Shown piece after piece: positions 22,826 through 35,293 of a stretch of 64,000 bases of DNA. The translations under genes and the position numbers were made by a program. Positions within the stretch are counted from its first letter, which is position 1; each line of letters starts with the position of its first letter. This DNA is from Kwoniella bestiolae CBS 10118. Its lineage: Eukaryota; Basidiomycota; Tremellomycetes; Tremellales; Cryptococcaceae. Under the pieces are notes generated by a model. The model did not search any database, was not told the origin of the DNA, and saw nothing but the letters and a program-made list of their open reading frames with translations. The stretch is from positions 6,280,001-6,344,000 of the forward strand of contig NC_089241.1 in assembly GCF_000512585.2 (NCBI RefSeq), in the 5' to 3' direction.

Positions 22826-25801
22826 ATGTCGTACCCTACTCGGACTCGTGATAGACCGTCGCGTCAAAGTTATACCTCCATGCCACAATATCAAAACAAC
22901 AACAACAACACTACACAACCACAAGCTATATCGATACCCACCATACCAAACCTAAATTCAACCTTGTTTCAGAACAACAACAATAACACTGGTTCAAGAA
23001 ATCATCAGCGTACGTCACTCATCTATCTCTTACTCTCTTATGCATCTTCATTTTTCCATAGTAGCAGATATACAACACACCTACATTTGACTATCAAGCT
23101 GACTCGACTTTACATGTATCCAATCCTATATCTCACACCACCACCACCACCACCACCACCACAATGCCGTCAAAATCAAAACATGAATTCTCATTCCCAC
23201 CTCCCGGTTGGCCTTCAAATACCGTCACTGCTTCACGTAAATCAACATCGACTCACCCTGGTGTACCTCGTCCACTTCCATTGAACATCCATATGGTCCA
23301 TCCACACTCGCAACTACCTGCTCATCCAACAAACTACGTACCTCATCCTGGATATCAACCTCATCCCTCTCTCGGCGTACATCATACTCACCCTCCTCCT
23401 TCTCACATTGCCCCTTCATATCCTCCTGCCAACTATCACCCTATCCCTGTCCCTCTGGCCAATACTCACTATCACCCGCCCCCTCAAACAGCTTATCAAC
23501 CCATCTCAGCCCCCTCGTACCGACCATCCTCCTATCAATCTACACCTACCAGATCCTCCAACACCTACTCCAATTCTATGAGCTACTCCTCACGTCAAAC
23601 ACAGAACGGTCACGTTCCACCACCCTCTCGAGCCCCTTATACCGCTCAAGCCCAACAGGCAATATACTATCATCCGCAATCATACCCCCCAGGGATCTTA
23701 CCTTATTTCTCTGCACCACCCGGCCAAAAGACATACGATGTCACCCTCTCAACACCACCCACGAGTCAGGCACTATACACCACCTACCCTTCGCGTATAC
23801 GAACGGGTATAACCAGCCTGGTCCAACCTGAGCATATCACAGGAGGGTCCAAAGAGAGAGAAGCATTCTATGCCGAACAGGAACGAGAGCTATTAAATGC
23901 CCAGAGGGGCGGTTCGGGAACTTCCACACCGAGGTATGACTCGCCTTTACCCGGTCGGGGGGCGGGGTTAAGCACCTCAAGAAGAGGTGGAAGGGGACGA
24001 GTGAATTACGCTGAGGATGCGTCGGACGACGATGAAGACGAGGAAGAAGATGATGAGGAAGATGATGAAGAGGAGATGGAAGAGCCCCCGTCGGATCCGG
24101 AGGACGATAATTATGGGTCCAGGAGGAGACCCGGTGCGACTAGACATAGTTCCTCTAGGAGAGATTTGCATTCCTATGGTGCTGGAGGAGGGTATGGACA
24201 TGATAGTCAGTTGATGGCTAGGGCGAATAAGGCGAAGAGGAAGAGAGAGGAGATGGATAGAGGGTGGACGTGGCTTGGTGTTAGGACGCCTGCTGAGAGG
24301 GTCAGGAGTAGTGGTGCGAGGGTTACGAAACATGCTTATGTGTGAGTGGTTCATTTCGATGGCTGTAACACTTGCTGCGAACCTCTGGGTCGGTTATGAT
24401 GCTCTTCGATGATGCGATCTCTTTGGTGTGGGTCACACTTGGTGGATGTGTGAATTTGCTAATCATGACGGATGATACAGGTCCGAAGAATTACTAGAGA
24501 AAGAAGCAGACCGACCGGAACTGTTGGTACCCATAACGATAGATCTGGATATACCGAGCCATGATCCCAATACTCAGGGGATAAGGATAAAAGATAGGTT
24601 CTTGTGGAATATCAATGGTGAGTTATGCGCGAAAAGGTCGTTTTCTTTTTTTGTTCTGCCAAAATACGAAACAATCTGCTTCATCTTCGTTCTCACTCGA
24701 GTCGTTGGATCTATCCCCATGGAATGATGGCTGACTTGATCGCTTCGTTGGACTGTAGAACCATTCATCGAACCTATCCAATTCGCTCAAACGTTCTGCG
24801 ACGACCTTCTCATCCCCCATACCTACGCTGCGACTATATCGGAGCTTATCAAGAATCAGCTGGAGGAATCGCAGAATACAGTTGAGATTGATATTTCCAA
24901 TGAAGATGTGACGGAGGAGGATGTAGTTTGGTCGGATGATGATGCAAGTGAGGATGGGGATGGTGAGATGCAGCTGGACGGAGGGGTGGAAACGCCTGTG
25001 AATGGCGATGTACAAGTGAACGGGAATGGGGACATCGAAGTGAATGGAAATGGTGTTACGGAGCAAGGGGAGGAGAGTGGAGAAGCGGAAGTAGAGGAGG
25101 AAGAACAGGTCGAGGAAGAGAAGGAGAAGGTTTGGGAAGAGGCTGATTGTAGGATTATCGTTAATGTGAGTTGGCGTATCCCTTGAGGGAGGCATGCGCT
25201 ATCATAAGATGCGTCAGACGATCAGGAAAGAAGATGGATGTCTTGATCATTCTGAAATATTCCCTTCTCTTGACGTGACTCACGTAAACCAGACTCAATA
25301 CTTACTCCTATTGTTAACTCTCAGCTCGACGTCCAGATCTACACCCACATCCTACGCGATCGTATCGAATGGGACCTATCCTCCACTCTCCCTCCTCTCC
25401 TATTCGCCAAACAATATTGTCAAGAACTAGGCCTAACGGGCGAAGCCATCCCCCAAATAACATGGGCCATCCACGAAGAACTCCTAAAACACAAGAAAGA
25501 TGCCCTTGAGCTCGAGCTATTCCACAGCACTCATCCAGAGGAACAAATCAAATTTGATAAGTCCGGTATCAATCCCCGTACGAACCTTTCGACCTTATCC
25601 CGAAGGATGGGTGGCGGATCAGGGAATGGCGGAAAGGGACTGGTGGGGGTTTGGAGAGATTGGTTTGAGAGGGAGGAGTATCAGCCTGTGTTGTTTGAGT
25701 TGAGCTTTGAGGAGATTATTCAGAGGGAGCAGGAGAGATTGAGGGAGAGTAGGAGGGTTATGAGGACGTTGGGTGGGGGTGGGAAGCGACGGAGAATATA
25801 G
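22826..25801 (+). CDS. SFH1: SNF5-family chromatin remodelling subunit (Sfh1/Snf5 type)
   Basis: Core subunit of an RSC or SWI/SNF nucleosome remodeller. The N-terminal half is low complexity: Asn tracts, a run of nine Thr from a CAC/ACC repeat, then a Pro/His/Tyr-rich region. An acidic stretch precedes WLGVRTPAERVRSSGARVTK, a segment typical of Sfh1-type proteins. The two SNF5 repeats follow: PELLVPITIDLDIPSHDP, RFLWNINEPFIEPIQFAQTF, then (after an acidic Asp/Glu/Asn-Gly insert) LDVQIYTHILRDRIEWDLSS, FAKQYCQELGLTGEAIPQIT. The C-terminus is charged (EEIIQREQERLRESRR). The start at 22826 requires splicing CATCAGC to an AAG acceptor near 23098; starting at the ATG at 23164 is an alternative. 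Which complex it serves is not settled by sequence alone. Confidence 0.82.
23134..23162 (+). repeat. (CAC/ACC)n triplet repeat coding poly-Thr
   Basis: About nine triplets directly before the ATG at 23164. In the frame of the SNF5-family protein they code Thr; in the other two frames Pro or His. Likely length-variable among strains. Confidence 0.8.
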
Positions 25802-26130
25802 GGTGTGGGATCTTGGTGTTAGGTGGAGAGTGGATATTGTCAGAGTATATCTTATAGATTAAATGAAATGAAATTATGATTAGTTCAATTTGGGATATCA
25901 CTTGTTACCTATATCTCATGATTGCTTGTACTGAAATGAGAGATCATAGGTCATAGGTTACTTCTGCATTCACAAGGATACTGAACGACTATTAGGGTAT
26001 ACGCGAGATATGGATGTATAGGTATAACTTAATCCCAAGAACTAGTTTCTCTTCCCCACTTTCCTTTTTCTGTGCTCTTCTCCTGACTGAACAAATACGA
26101 CCATGAACTTGAGCTGCTATCGTCTCAGAC
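25802..26130. other. Convergent intergenic spacer
   Basis: About 330 bp between the end of the SNF5-family gene and the 3' end of the NOP15-like gene. A/T-rich, with no motif I can name; probably two 3' untranslated regions. Confidence 0.4.
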
Positions 26131-28374
26131 CTAAGCTTCCTATATGACAAAACCTCAAACAGTCAGCGACCGACTATGATTTCAGTGAGATGGAAGAGGT
26201 CAAACCCACATGCCCAAGATAATCATACTCTATCCCAGCCTCTTTGATCTTCCTCTTCCTTGCTGATTCCTTCTTACCCAATTTCTTATTGGCCTTCTCC
26301 TTCTCTTCGTCGGTTCGTTCCTTCTCGTGCTTTTGCTTTTCAACTCGCGCAGTGGGGATCTTACGGAACTTCTTGTTGGCGCCTATCCAGAGTTTCTCGT
26401 GGACTTTGTCTTCTGGGATTACCTGTTATGTCGAGATCAGTCAATCAGCGAGTGACATCAGGAAGAGATTGAACGTAGGGCTGGGTTCCCTTTAGAGGCT
26501 TCCACGATGCACATATATAGTGATAATGATCGAACCCCCACTCACCTCGCATTTAAGGAGATGTCCCATCAGGAGATAATTGTTCATTGTCTCAGCTACG
26601 ATCTGTGCGACGGAGGCGGAGGAGAATTCGATATAGGCGTAATGTTTGGATGCACCGGTCTGTCAAGATGTCAAGGACAATTAGGTCAGCACGCCGTTCG
26701 ATAAGAAACGATGATCCCGTGTAACGACTCACCTTTCTGTTCCTTGCGAGTCTTAGTCTAGTGACGTCGCCGAATTGAGAGAAGTAGCCTTTCATCTGAT
26801 CTTCGTAGAAACCGTGAGGGATTCTACCCAAGTAGAGAGTACCTTTTGGATCGTCCTGTTCCCCACCCAATCGATAGGATCAGCACCATCCCAAAGTTTG
26901 GCTCAGTAGCACCTGGATGAAATGAGCAAGATGTATAAGAGAGCCAATCACTCACCTTCTTCTTAGCGGCCTTCTTCAATTTTGCTTGAACGGACTTATC
27001 ATCCTTCGCAATCATAGGCAAAGAAGACACCTCAACCTTCCTTCCAGCCTCAGCGACCGCTCGATCCTCATCGTCGTCATCGGACTCATCATCCGAATCA
27101 CCCTCTCCGTCGGAAGACGAGAACCCATGAATGTACTCATCCTCATCCTCGTCAATATCCATAGCGTCCGCAGCGACTTTGACGGCCTTCTTTCCCTTCT
27201 CAATGACGGGTTGAGCAGCAGCCTTGGCTTTCTTGGTAGTGGGTTCGACGGCGTTGGTAGCGTCCTTGGCCTTGCGTTTGGTACTTTCGACAACCTCTGT
27301 AGCAGCTTCGGTAGCTTGTTTACCCTTCTTACCAGCTACTTTCTTTCCCTCTTCGATTGTCTCCTCGGCAGCTTTCTTGGCTTGTTGTCCCTTTTTACCA
27401 GCTACTTTCTTTCCCTCTTCGACAACCTCTTCGGCGGCCTTCTTGGCTTGTTGACCTTTCTTTCCGGCGGTCTTCTTAGTATCTTCTACAACTTCCTCAG
27501 CAGCTTCTTTGACTTGCTTTCCTTTCTTTCCAGCTACTTTCTTACCCTCTTCTACTTTCTCCTCTGCAGCTTCCTTAGCTTGCTTTCCCTTCTTTCCAAC
27601 AACCTTCTTACCCTCTTCTACTTTCTCCTCGGCAGCCTCCTTAACTTGTTTACCCTTCTTAGCAGCAACCTTCTTACCCTTCTCAACTTCTAATCCCATA
27701 TCTGCTGACAAGCCCGAAGCCTCCCCAAACTGAGTGACAACGTTACCCAAAACCTCCCCAACCTTTCCAGCAACGGACTTGACAGTCTCCTCAGCGGAAG
27801 ACATGAAATCTTCGGCCTTCATCCTGTTCTTAGGATCTTGAGCGGCTTTCTCAACCTCCTTAGCGGCCTCTTCAGCCTTCTCTTGAGCAGCGGCGGCAGC
27901 TTTAGCAGCCTTGCCCTTGAGGGGTTTACTCGCTTCTACTACCTCGTCCACTTGCTTCTTACCTGCCTTGACGGCTTTACCGGCTTTTGCTTTAGTCCCC
28001 TTCACGTCCAACCCCGTTTTCTCCTCTACAGCATTTTCCAATCCCTCCTCGGCATCTTGAGCAACTTCGACGATCTTGGCTTTGGCGGCTTTACCCTTCT
28101 TCTTGAGGTTGGGCACATCGACGTTCTCTTCGATCACTTTAGATACTGGTGCAGGTGTATTGCCGTCATCTAGAATTAGATCGCCCGCCTTGTCGACTAC
28201 TTCTGAGACGGTGTTGATCAGGTCAGAAGCTACTTGCTTGACTGTGTCTAGTGGTGAGTCTGTGGTGACAGCGGAGGGTTTCTTACCCTTGGGGGTGGTC
28301 TTGGAGGTAGAGGCGGGTTTGGATTTTTTGCTTGAAGGGGCGGAGTTGGTGGATGGGGCGGCTCGTTTAGGCAT
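26131..28374 (-). CDS. NOP15: NOP15/NIFK-like nucleolar RRM protein with 22-residue repeat array
   Basis: Likely 60S ribosome assembly factor of the Nop15/MKI67-interacting type. The start MPKRAAPSTNSAPSSKKSKP opens a long Lys/Ala/Glu-rich region of about 480 residues. Residues 230-361 are six near-perfect 22-residue units (for example EEGKKVAGKKGKQVKEAAEE). An acidic Asp/Glu stretch follows. The RRM comes after intron 1: RNP2 LYLGRIPHGF and RNP1 KHYAYIEFSS, then KCEVIPEDKVHEKLWIGANK, a segment diagnostic of the Nop15/NIFK group, and a basic tail ending EYDYLGHEA. The last exon is three codons long after an intron ending ATATAG. Yeast Nop15 is about 220 aa and lacks the long N-terminus, so this architecture is unusual. 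Confidence 0.82.
27292..27687 (-). repeat. Six tandem 66-bp coding repeats (22 aa each)
   Basis: In-frame repeat inside the NOP15-like gene, residues about 230-361. Each unit is built on KKVAGKKGKQ plus AKEAAEEVVEE with small changes. The 11+11 spacing of Lys, Ala and Glu resembles LEA group 3, synuclein and apolipoprotein-type amphipathic helices and histone H1-like tails. Units differ at DNA level, so the array is not very recent. Confidence 0.85.
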
Positions 28375-29113
28375 TGTGGGGGGTGTAGGGTGATTAGGTT
28401 ATGGAGATATATGTTTAGTTTGTAGGGTTGTGTTTCGTTTCGTTATATCTGATCTCGATCTCAGCTGTCGATATGTCGATGTATGTTTCACTGATTCAAG
28501 GCAAAGAGTGATGTTACTCGATTGTATATGTCAATCAAGATGAGATGATATGAAGATGGGGAAGAGGATGTCAACATTACGAGTTCCCAGTGTATTTATC
28601 ATAGTTCTCATAATCGTCACCTGCCATCTATCTCGGTGCAATCCAAAATTTGAGTGGAGCACACCGATAATAAATGAAAATGCGATGACGTCGAAAGCAG
28701 ACGCGTGATTCCTAATGATATTACAAACTTTGTTATGAACATCTGATCCCGCTAATGTCGTGTTTTACGGGCCGGTCAACTGCGATTGAGAGTGGAGGTT
28801 AATGGGTACGGTACAGTGGAGTGGAGATGGCCGAAACCCGATGCAGACTGGGTGAAAAGTGAAATCGATTGTCTCTCTTGCACACGAAAGCGTCTTTCTT
28901 CTTTCTTTCAGTTTGCTTCTTCATCTTGGCTTTGATAGAGCAAAAATACTGTCATTTCAGTTCGCCAAACAGGATATTCTGACAGCTATCAGATCGAGAT
29001 AGCGGATAGGACAGACAACGGGCCAAGGGATCCTTACACTCTATAATATAACTGCACCGATCTATCTATAATTAGATTAGTCATCAACCCTCGCCCCGCC
29101 CGCCGCACCCAAA
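28375..29113. promoter_or_regulatory. Divergent promoter region NOP15-like / ABC transporter
   Basis: 739 bp between divergent starts. A TATA-like stretch (TATAATATA at 29042-29050) lies about 65-70 bp before the transporter start. A CT-rich patch (28870-28930) lies upstream of it. Confidence 0.45.
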
Positions 29114-32100
29114 ATGGCCTTTCAGGCTCCATTCGAAGCTTTCAGCTCTCCCACTGAACCCATATACAGATGCACCTGGCCTCCTCAGGTGATATCGAAA
29201 GCTAGAGAATTAGACTTGACACAATGCTTCGAACATGCCGTTCTGTTACCCGCTCCGCTGGTCATCGCTATCCTCCTTGGGACAGCTCAGATCTTCAGCA
29301 TATCGAGGAGGTTGAAGAGATCGCAAGAGCAGGGCGGGTTGATATGGCAGAATAGGACAAAAAGGAATGAGAGGATATCTACTCTCAAGTTGGTAAGTCG
29401 GTCATATTCCCAAATTTATGGAACTCGGCCGAATGCTCTTGGCAATTCAATTGACCCGTTCTATGCTTGATTGCAGCACCTCCTCTCTGCATCAGCTATC
29501 TTCGCCTTAGCGTCCCTCGGTCTCTCCTTCGCCCACGTAAAACAACATATCCTCTCGACCGTTCATTACGCTTTACTACTCCTCACTACCGTCACCTTCA
29601 TCCACTTGACATACCTCAACCACCACACCTCTCGGACCTCCTCAACTCTCGTCCTCCTATTCTGGCCCACCTATTTGCTCATCTTCTTCGTCCGACTACG
29701 AACAATGATCATTACCGGTGATCTCAGCAGGTCACTCACTCACACGTTGGCTGGAAGATTGATACTCGCAAGAGAATCATTCTGGTTCCTCAGTATCGTA
29801 GCTGGTATGATCGATTTCATCTTCGAGCTTTCCTCTCCGGAGAAACGATGGAAGAAGTTCCGAGCACCTTGGTCAAAGAAAGGTAAAATCGCATTAGAAG
29901 AGGACGAAGAGGAGGATGAAGAAGCTCTGAATGGTGTGGATGCCATCGATGGAGTGGGATTCGCAAAGAATGAGAATGGGGATATCGAAAGTCCAGTTTC
30001 GACTGCGAACATCTACGAGAAATTAACTTTTTCATGGTTGACCCCACTCCTTTCGCTCGGTACTAGGAAGTTTTTAGGTGAAGAAGATATGTGGGCGTTA
30101 CCTGCAGACGACTCTGCTGAATCTCTGTCAGCCAGGTTGATAGGATCATGGGAGAATCAAACTAAAATGGTCAAGGATGGTAAAAAGAAGAAAGCATCTT
30201 TGTCTTTCGCAATCGTCAGAGCGTTCGGTACTCCTTACCTCATGGCCGGTCTTTTCAAAGGCTGTTACGACATCTTGAACTTCCTTCAACCTCAGTTGCT
30301 TAGATTACTCTTGAGCTTTGTCTCGAGTTATGGAACGGATCACCCTCAACCTCCTATTGCTGGGTTCGCGATTAGTATCTTGATGTTCATCAGTGCCAAT
30401 GTGGCTACCGCGATCTTACATCAATACTTCCAAAGATGTTTCGAAACCAGTAAGTAGCACTTTGATCCTTCCCTCTCCTTCGTATACATTAGCTGACGAT
30501 TGCAATTAGCAATGCGAATCCGGGGCAGTCTCGTCACCCTTATTTACCGAAAGTCCTTGGTCCTCAGCAATGGCGAAAAGTCAGGTCGAACAACTGGTGA
30601 TATCGTCAATCTGCAAAGTGTCGATGCTGTCAGAATTGGCGATGTGTGTCAATATGGTCATATCGCTTGGTCTGGCCCTTTCCAAGTGAGTTGTCCACAT
30701 ATGCTTCGTCAACAAGAATGCTATGACTGACGTTCTTCGCAGATTCTCATCGCATTCATCTCTCTATACAGATTAGTCGGCTGGCAAGCGTTCATGGGTG
30801 TAGCTGTCATGGTGATCAGTCTTCCCGCCAACACCATCTTGAACAGAATCAACAAGCGATACCAAAGACAAATGATGAAGATCAAGGATACTCGAACAAG
30901 AACAATGAACGAGATCCTGAACAACATCAAGTCCATCAAGTTATATGGATGGGAAAAATCCTTTGCCGACAAGATTTACGACATCAGAAACAACCAAGAA
31001 TTGAAGATGCTTAGAAGAATCGGCATCAACTTCGCATTTGTCAACTTCATTTGGCAAGGTACCCCTTTCCTGGTCGCTTTCTCCACATTCGCGACTTTCG
31101 CATTCACCAGTGGAAGACCTTTGACCAGTGAAATCATCTTCCCCGCTATTTCGTTGTTCCAACTACTCTCCTTCCCCATGGCAATGTTCGCCAACATCAT
31201 CAACAGTATCATCGAAGCGTCAGTCTCTCTGGGTCGATTGGAAGACTTCTTATCTGGCGAAGAACTTGATCCTGATGCACGAAAGGTGATCAGACCTTCT
31301 GAAGATCCTCAGGGCGGACCTAAGAGTGGAGATGTAGTAGTATCCATCAAGAACGGAGAATTCAAATGGCTTGCCAGTGCTGAACAACCCACTCTCGAGA
31401 ATATCGATCTCGAAGTTAAGAAAGGCGAACTATTCGCGATCATCGGTAGAGTGGGAGACGGAAAGTCATCATTGTTAGGCTCGATGTTGGGAGAAATGAC
31501 CCGCTCAGATGGTTCTGTTACTATTCGAGGTGAAATCGCATATTTCAGTCAAAATTCTTGGATCCTCTCAGCAACTGTCAAGGATAATATTGTATTCGGT
31601 CATCGATTCGATCCTGATTTCTACCAAGAGGTTCTGGACGCTTGTGCGTTGCGACAGGATTTAGCAGTCTTGCCTAGCGGGGATATGACTGAAGTTGGTG
31701 AAAAGGGTGTTTCGCTCTCTGGTGGTCAGAAGGCTCGAATCAGTTTAGCGAGAGCTGTATATGCTCGAGCGGATATCTACCTGCTTGATGATCCTCTTGC
31801 TGCTGTAGACTCCCATGTCGGTCGACACATCTTCGATAAAGTCATTGGTCCCAATGGTCTTCTCAAGGGCAAAGCCCGTATTCTCTGCACTAACGCTGTG
31901 ACCTTCCTTCCTCAAGCTGATCAGATCATCATGTTGCGAAGAGGTATAATCTTAGAACGAGGACAATACGACGAAGCCATGACCAATACTTCATCAGAGT
32001 TGTACAAACTCATCACTGGATTAGGTAAACAATCCGCGAAGGCCGAGGAAGGCTCTGACGGATCTACCACCCCTACCGCCATTGAAGAAGATGACGATGA

Positions 32101-34910
32101 AGTGACCTCTTTGAACGAGAAGGAAGAGGAAGCCTCGATTGACGATTCGGCCTCTTTGAGGAAACGAAAGGCTTACCGAAGAATGTCTACAGCCAATATG
32201 AGACGATCTTCTGTGGTCTCGATAAGACAGGCCAAGAGAGACGCCATAAGGGATCTCAGGGAATCTGCCAAACCTAAAGAACACAGTGAGAAAGGAAACG
32301 TCAAGCGAGAAGTGTACAGAGACTACATCGCTGCTGCGTCAAAGATCGGTGTGGCCGTCTTCTTGCTCGCAATGCTATGTGGTCAGGGTTTAGGGATCTT
32401 ATCAAACTTCGTCTTGAGATCGTGGGCATCAAGAAATACAGGTTCGAACGATACTACCGATGTAGTCAGGTACCTTACGATATACGGTGTAGTGGGATTA
32501 TCAGGATCAATCTTGAATGTCGTATCTTTCGCTACCCTCAAACTTGTCATTGCGCTCAACTCGGGAAGGAAATTACACGATAGAGCTTTTGGTTCTTTGA
32601 TGCGATCCCCTCTGAGCTTCTTCGAATTAACACCTACCGGAAGAATCTTGAATCTGTTCTCGAGGGATATATTCGTCATCGATGAGGTCCTCATTTTCGC
32701 TTTGGGTTCGTTCTTCAGAACGGTAAGTCCCTTTGTTCCACTATTCAAGGCGTATTGGGGAGAAGGAATGTGCTGATTCGGATTATGTATTTGCAGACTA
32801 CCCAAGTTGTTGGGACTGTTGCGGTCATCGCTTACGGTGCACCTTTCGTGCTGCTTGTGTTTGTGCCGCTGGGTTTCCTTTATAGGATGGTCATGAGGTG
32901 AGTAACTTGCTACCAGCTGACGAAACAGAGTCCAGGATCATAAAGCTGATTCAATTTATGTAATGTAGGTATTACCTCGCTACTTCTCGAGAATTGAAGA
33001 GACTCGACGCCGTATCTAGATCACCTATCTTTTCGTTCTTCGGTGAAACACTATCTGGTTTACCTGTCATTCGAGTGAGTGATCTGTTCTCTTTCCTGCC
33101 TGTTCGGCGATGCTAAATACGGTTTATGCTCTAGGGATACGGCCAAAAATCTCGATTCATCGCCAACAATGAAGCTCGTATCGATCGAAACCAAGCTTGT
33201 TATATGCCTGCTATGACTATCAATCGATGGTTGGCCGTCAGACTTGAATTTTTGGGCAGTTGCCTGATGTTCTCGACTGCGCTTGTATCGGTTGCTGCGT
33301 TGATTAGATGGAACTCGGTTGATGCGGGATTGGTGGGACTGTTGATGTCTTATACTATTAGTGTTACTGGTACTTTGGTGAGTGGGCTGTTCACGTCGAT
33401 TCACCATTCCTTCACCTCAACTCAACTCAATCGTGGACTATTTGATTGTAACAAAAGCTGATGTCTGTCCATACCGATCATAGAACTGGCTCGTTAGGAG
33501 TGCTTCCGAAGTGGAGCAAAACATCGTTTCGGTCGAACGAGTTTTGGGATACGCCAATCTACCAAGTGAAGCTGCCGATTTCATTGAAGATAAGAAACCT
33601 TCATCTAAATGGCCTGAGCAAGGATCGATCGAGTTTGAGTGAGTATTGAGTATCCCTCCTCCTGCACGTCCCTTCCGACCCTACATTTCTTCCCTTGTTG
33701 CCACGACAATGATATGCTGATAATTGACATAGCAACTTCTCGATGCGATACCGACCGGAGCTGGAACTATGTCTCCGAGATGTATCATTCAAAATCAACG
33801 GCGGTGAACGAGTAGGAGTAGTTGGACGTACAGGTGCCGGAAAATCATCTTTGACTTTGGCTTTGTTCCGGATACTTGAAGCTGCCGGTGGGAAGATTTC
33901 GATCGATGGGATTGATATTTCCACGATTGGGTTGCATGATTTGAGGAGTGTCGTGTCGATTATTCCTCAGGATCCTCAGTTGTTTGAAGGTAGTTTGAGG
34001 TAAGTCACGCCTTTGTCCGCTTCTTCTTCCCTCTTCTTCCCTCTTCTTCCCTCTTCTTCCCTCTTCTTCCCTCTTCTTCCCTCTTCTTCCCTCTTCCCTT
34101 CTCTTTCTTTCTCCTGCCTATCTGTCCGTTCTTATGAGCGAGACAAAGCTGACAATAATGCATCGTCGCAGAAACAACATCGATCCTACCAACGTCTCGT
34201 CCGATGCTGATATCTGGCAAGCACTGAGTCAAGCACACCTGAAAGATCACATCACCAATAACATGGGTGGTTCGTTGGATGCTGAAATCACTGAGGGTGG
34301 AAGTAGTGAGTCATTCTTCGATTGCACCATGTATAATATCCACCGCACTCGTCTGTTTGGTCTTCACCCCTATCGCTTTCCGAGAGATCTTGATCGCTGA
34401 CGGGTAACTTGTCAAACTTAGACCTAAGTGCTGGTCAAAGACAATTGGTCTGTTTCGCACGAGCGTTACTTCGAAAGACCAAGATCCTAGTATTGGATGA
34501 AGCTACCAGTTCGATTGATCTTGAGACGGACGAGGCTGTACAAGATATTCTGAGAGGGCCGGACTTTAAGGGAGTCACTACGATTACTGTGAGTGGTCTT
34601 GCCAGTCTTCCCTTTTCGTGTCTCGCCCCTTGACTACTTTCCGATAATTCTGGAACCTATGGATTGGTACTGACGTACTGTACAATCGCTACAGATTGCC
34701 CACCGTATCAATACCATCCTAGACTCCGATCGAGTCCTGGTAATGTCAGAAGGCAGAGTTGCAGAGTACGATACACCCGAAGTATTGATCGAACGGGACG
34801 AATCTCTCTTCGCTGCGTTGGTGAAGGAAGCGGGACTGTCGCAGAATAGCGCATCGAATGCTGTTTCTAAGAATGTTAGTCGGGCTGGGTCTATCAAGGG
34901 TAAGGATTGA
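29114..34910 (+). CDS. YCF1: ABC transporter subfamily C (YCF1/MRP type)
   Basis: ATP-driven full-length transporter with an N-terminal extension, predicted to pump glutathione or metal conjugates, probably into the vacuole. About twelve exons give roughly 1600 aa. TMD0 (from MAFQAPFEAFSSPTEPIYRC) has several membrane spans. The linker is acidic. TMD1 is followed by NBD1: Walker A GRVGDGKSSLL, Q-loop AYFSQNSWI, signature LSGGQKARISLARAVYARAD, Walker B IYLLDDPLAAVD, whose catalytic Glu is replaced by Asp as usual in ABCC proteins. The linker after NBD1 holds RRMSTANMRRSSVVS, with kinase-like RRxS sites as in the YCF1 regulatory region. TMD2 is followed by NBD2: GRTGAGKSSLTLALFR, SIIPQDPQLFEGSLR, LSAGQRQLVCFARALLRKTK, ILVLDEATSSID. 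The end is AGSIKGKD. Substrate is inference from family. Confidence 0.92.
34021..34115 (+). repeat. Pyrimidine minisatellite (CTCTTCTTCC)n in an intron
   Basis: Six exact 10-bp copies (34031-34090) flanked by partial ones, within the intron after the NBD2 Walker A exon of the ABC transporter. The strand is pure C/T for about 90 nt, a mirror-like polypyrimidine tract of the kind that can form triplex DNA, and sits where the intron begins rather than at the acceptor. Confidence 0.9.
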
Positions 34911-35293
34911 ATGTCGTAGTCTCGGAAAGATCTGTAGAGTGTGAAGATCTGGGGAATACTAGACCTGTTCCTGCGGATGGAGGGAAAGGGAAATGGAAAG
35001 GATTTTGATAATTGTTACAGTACAATGCATATACCATATATCATATATCTTCATCGTACAAACACATGTAATCACGTATCTCATTAAGCCTTTGTTATTT
35101 GTTATTTGTTATTTGCGTTTGAACACGATTACCTCGTCTCGTTATGTCTTAGTGTTATGAGAACACAGGAAGTCGGTGTACAGATCCTTGTCCGGGCGTG
35201 TCTTAACAGATACATTACTGATGAAACTCCGAAGGGGCCATCAGAGTGGGGGGAGCTGGAATGATAATGGTTGGTCCAGGTGCTTCGACCGGG
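34911..35293. other. Convergent spacer with 7-bp repeat
   Basis: Between the transporter and the minus-strand gene 35294-35999. It holds three and a part copies of TTTGTTA at 35091-35115. No coding signal. Confidence 0.5.

Noticed and set aside
22544..23284. 246-codon plus-strand frame as a separate gene
   Set aside because: It reads through the likely first intron of the SNF5-family gene in the frame of exon 1 and becomes Pro repeats; the SNF5 frame explains the region better.
26986..27693. 235-codon plus-strand frame opposite the NOP15-like gene
   Set aside because: Leu/Ser/Phe-rich antisense shadow of the Lys/Ala/Glu repeats; no independent signal.
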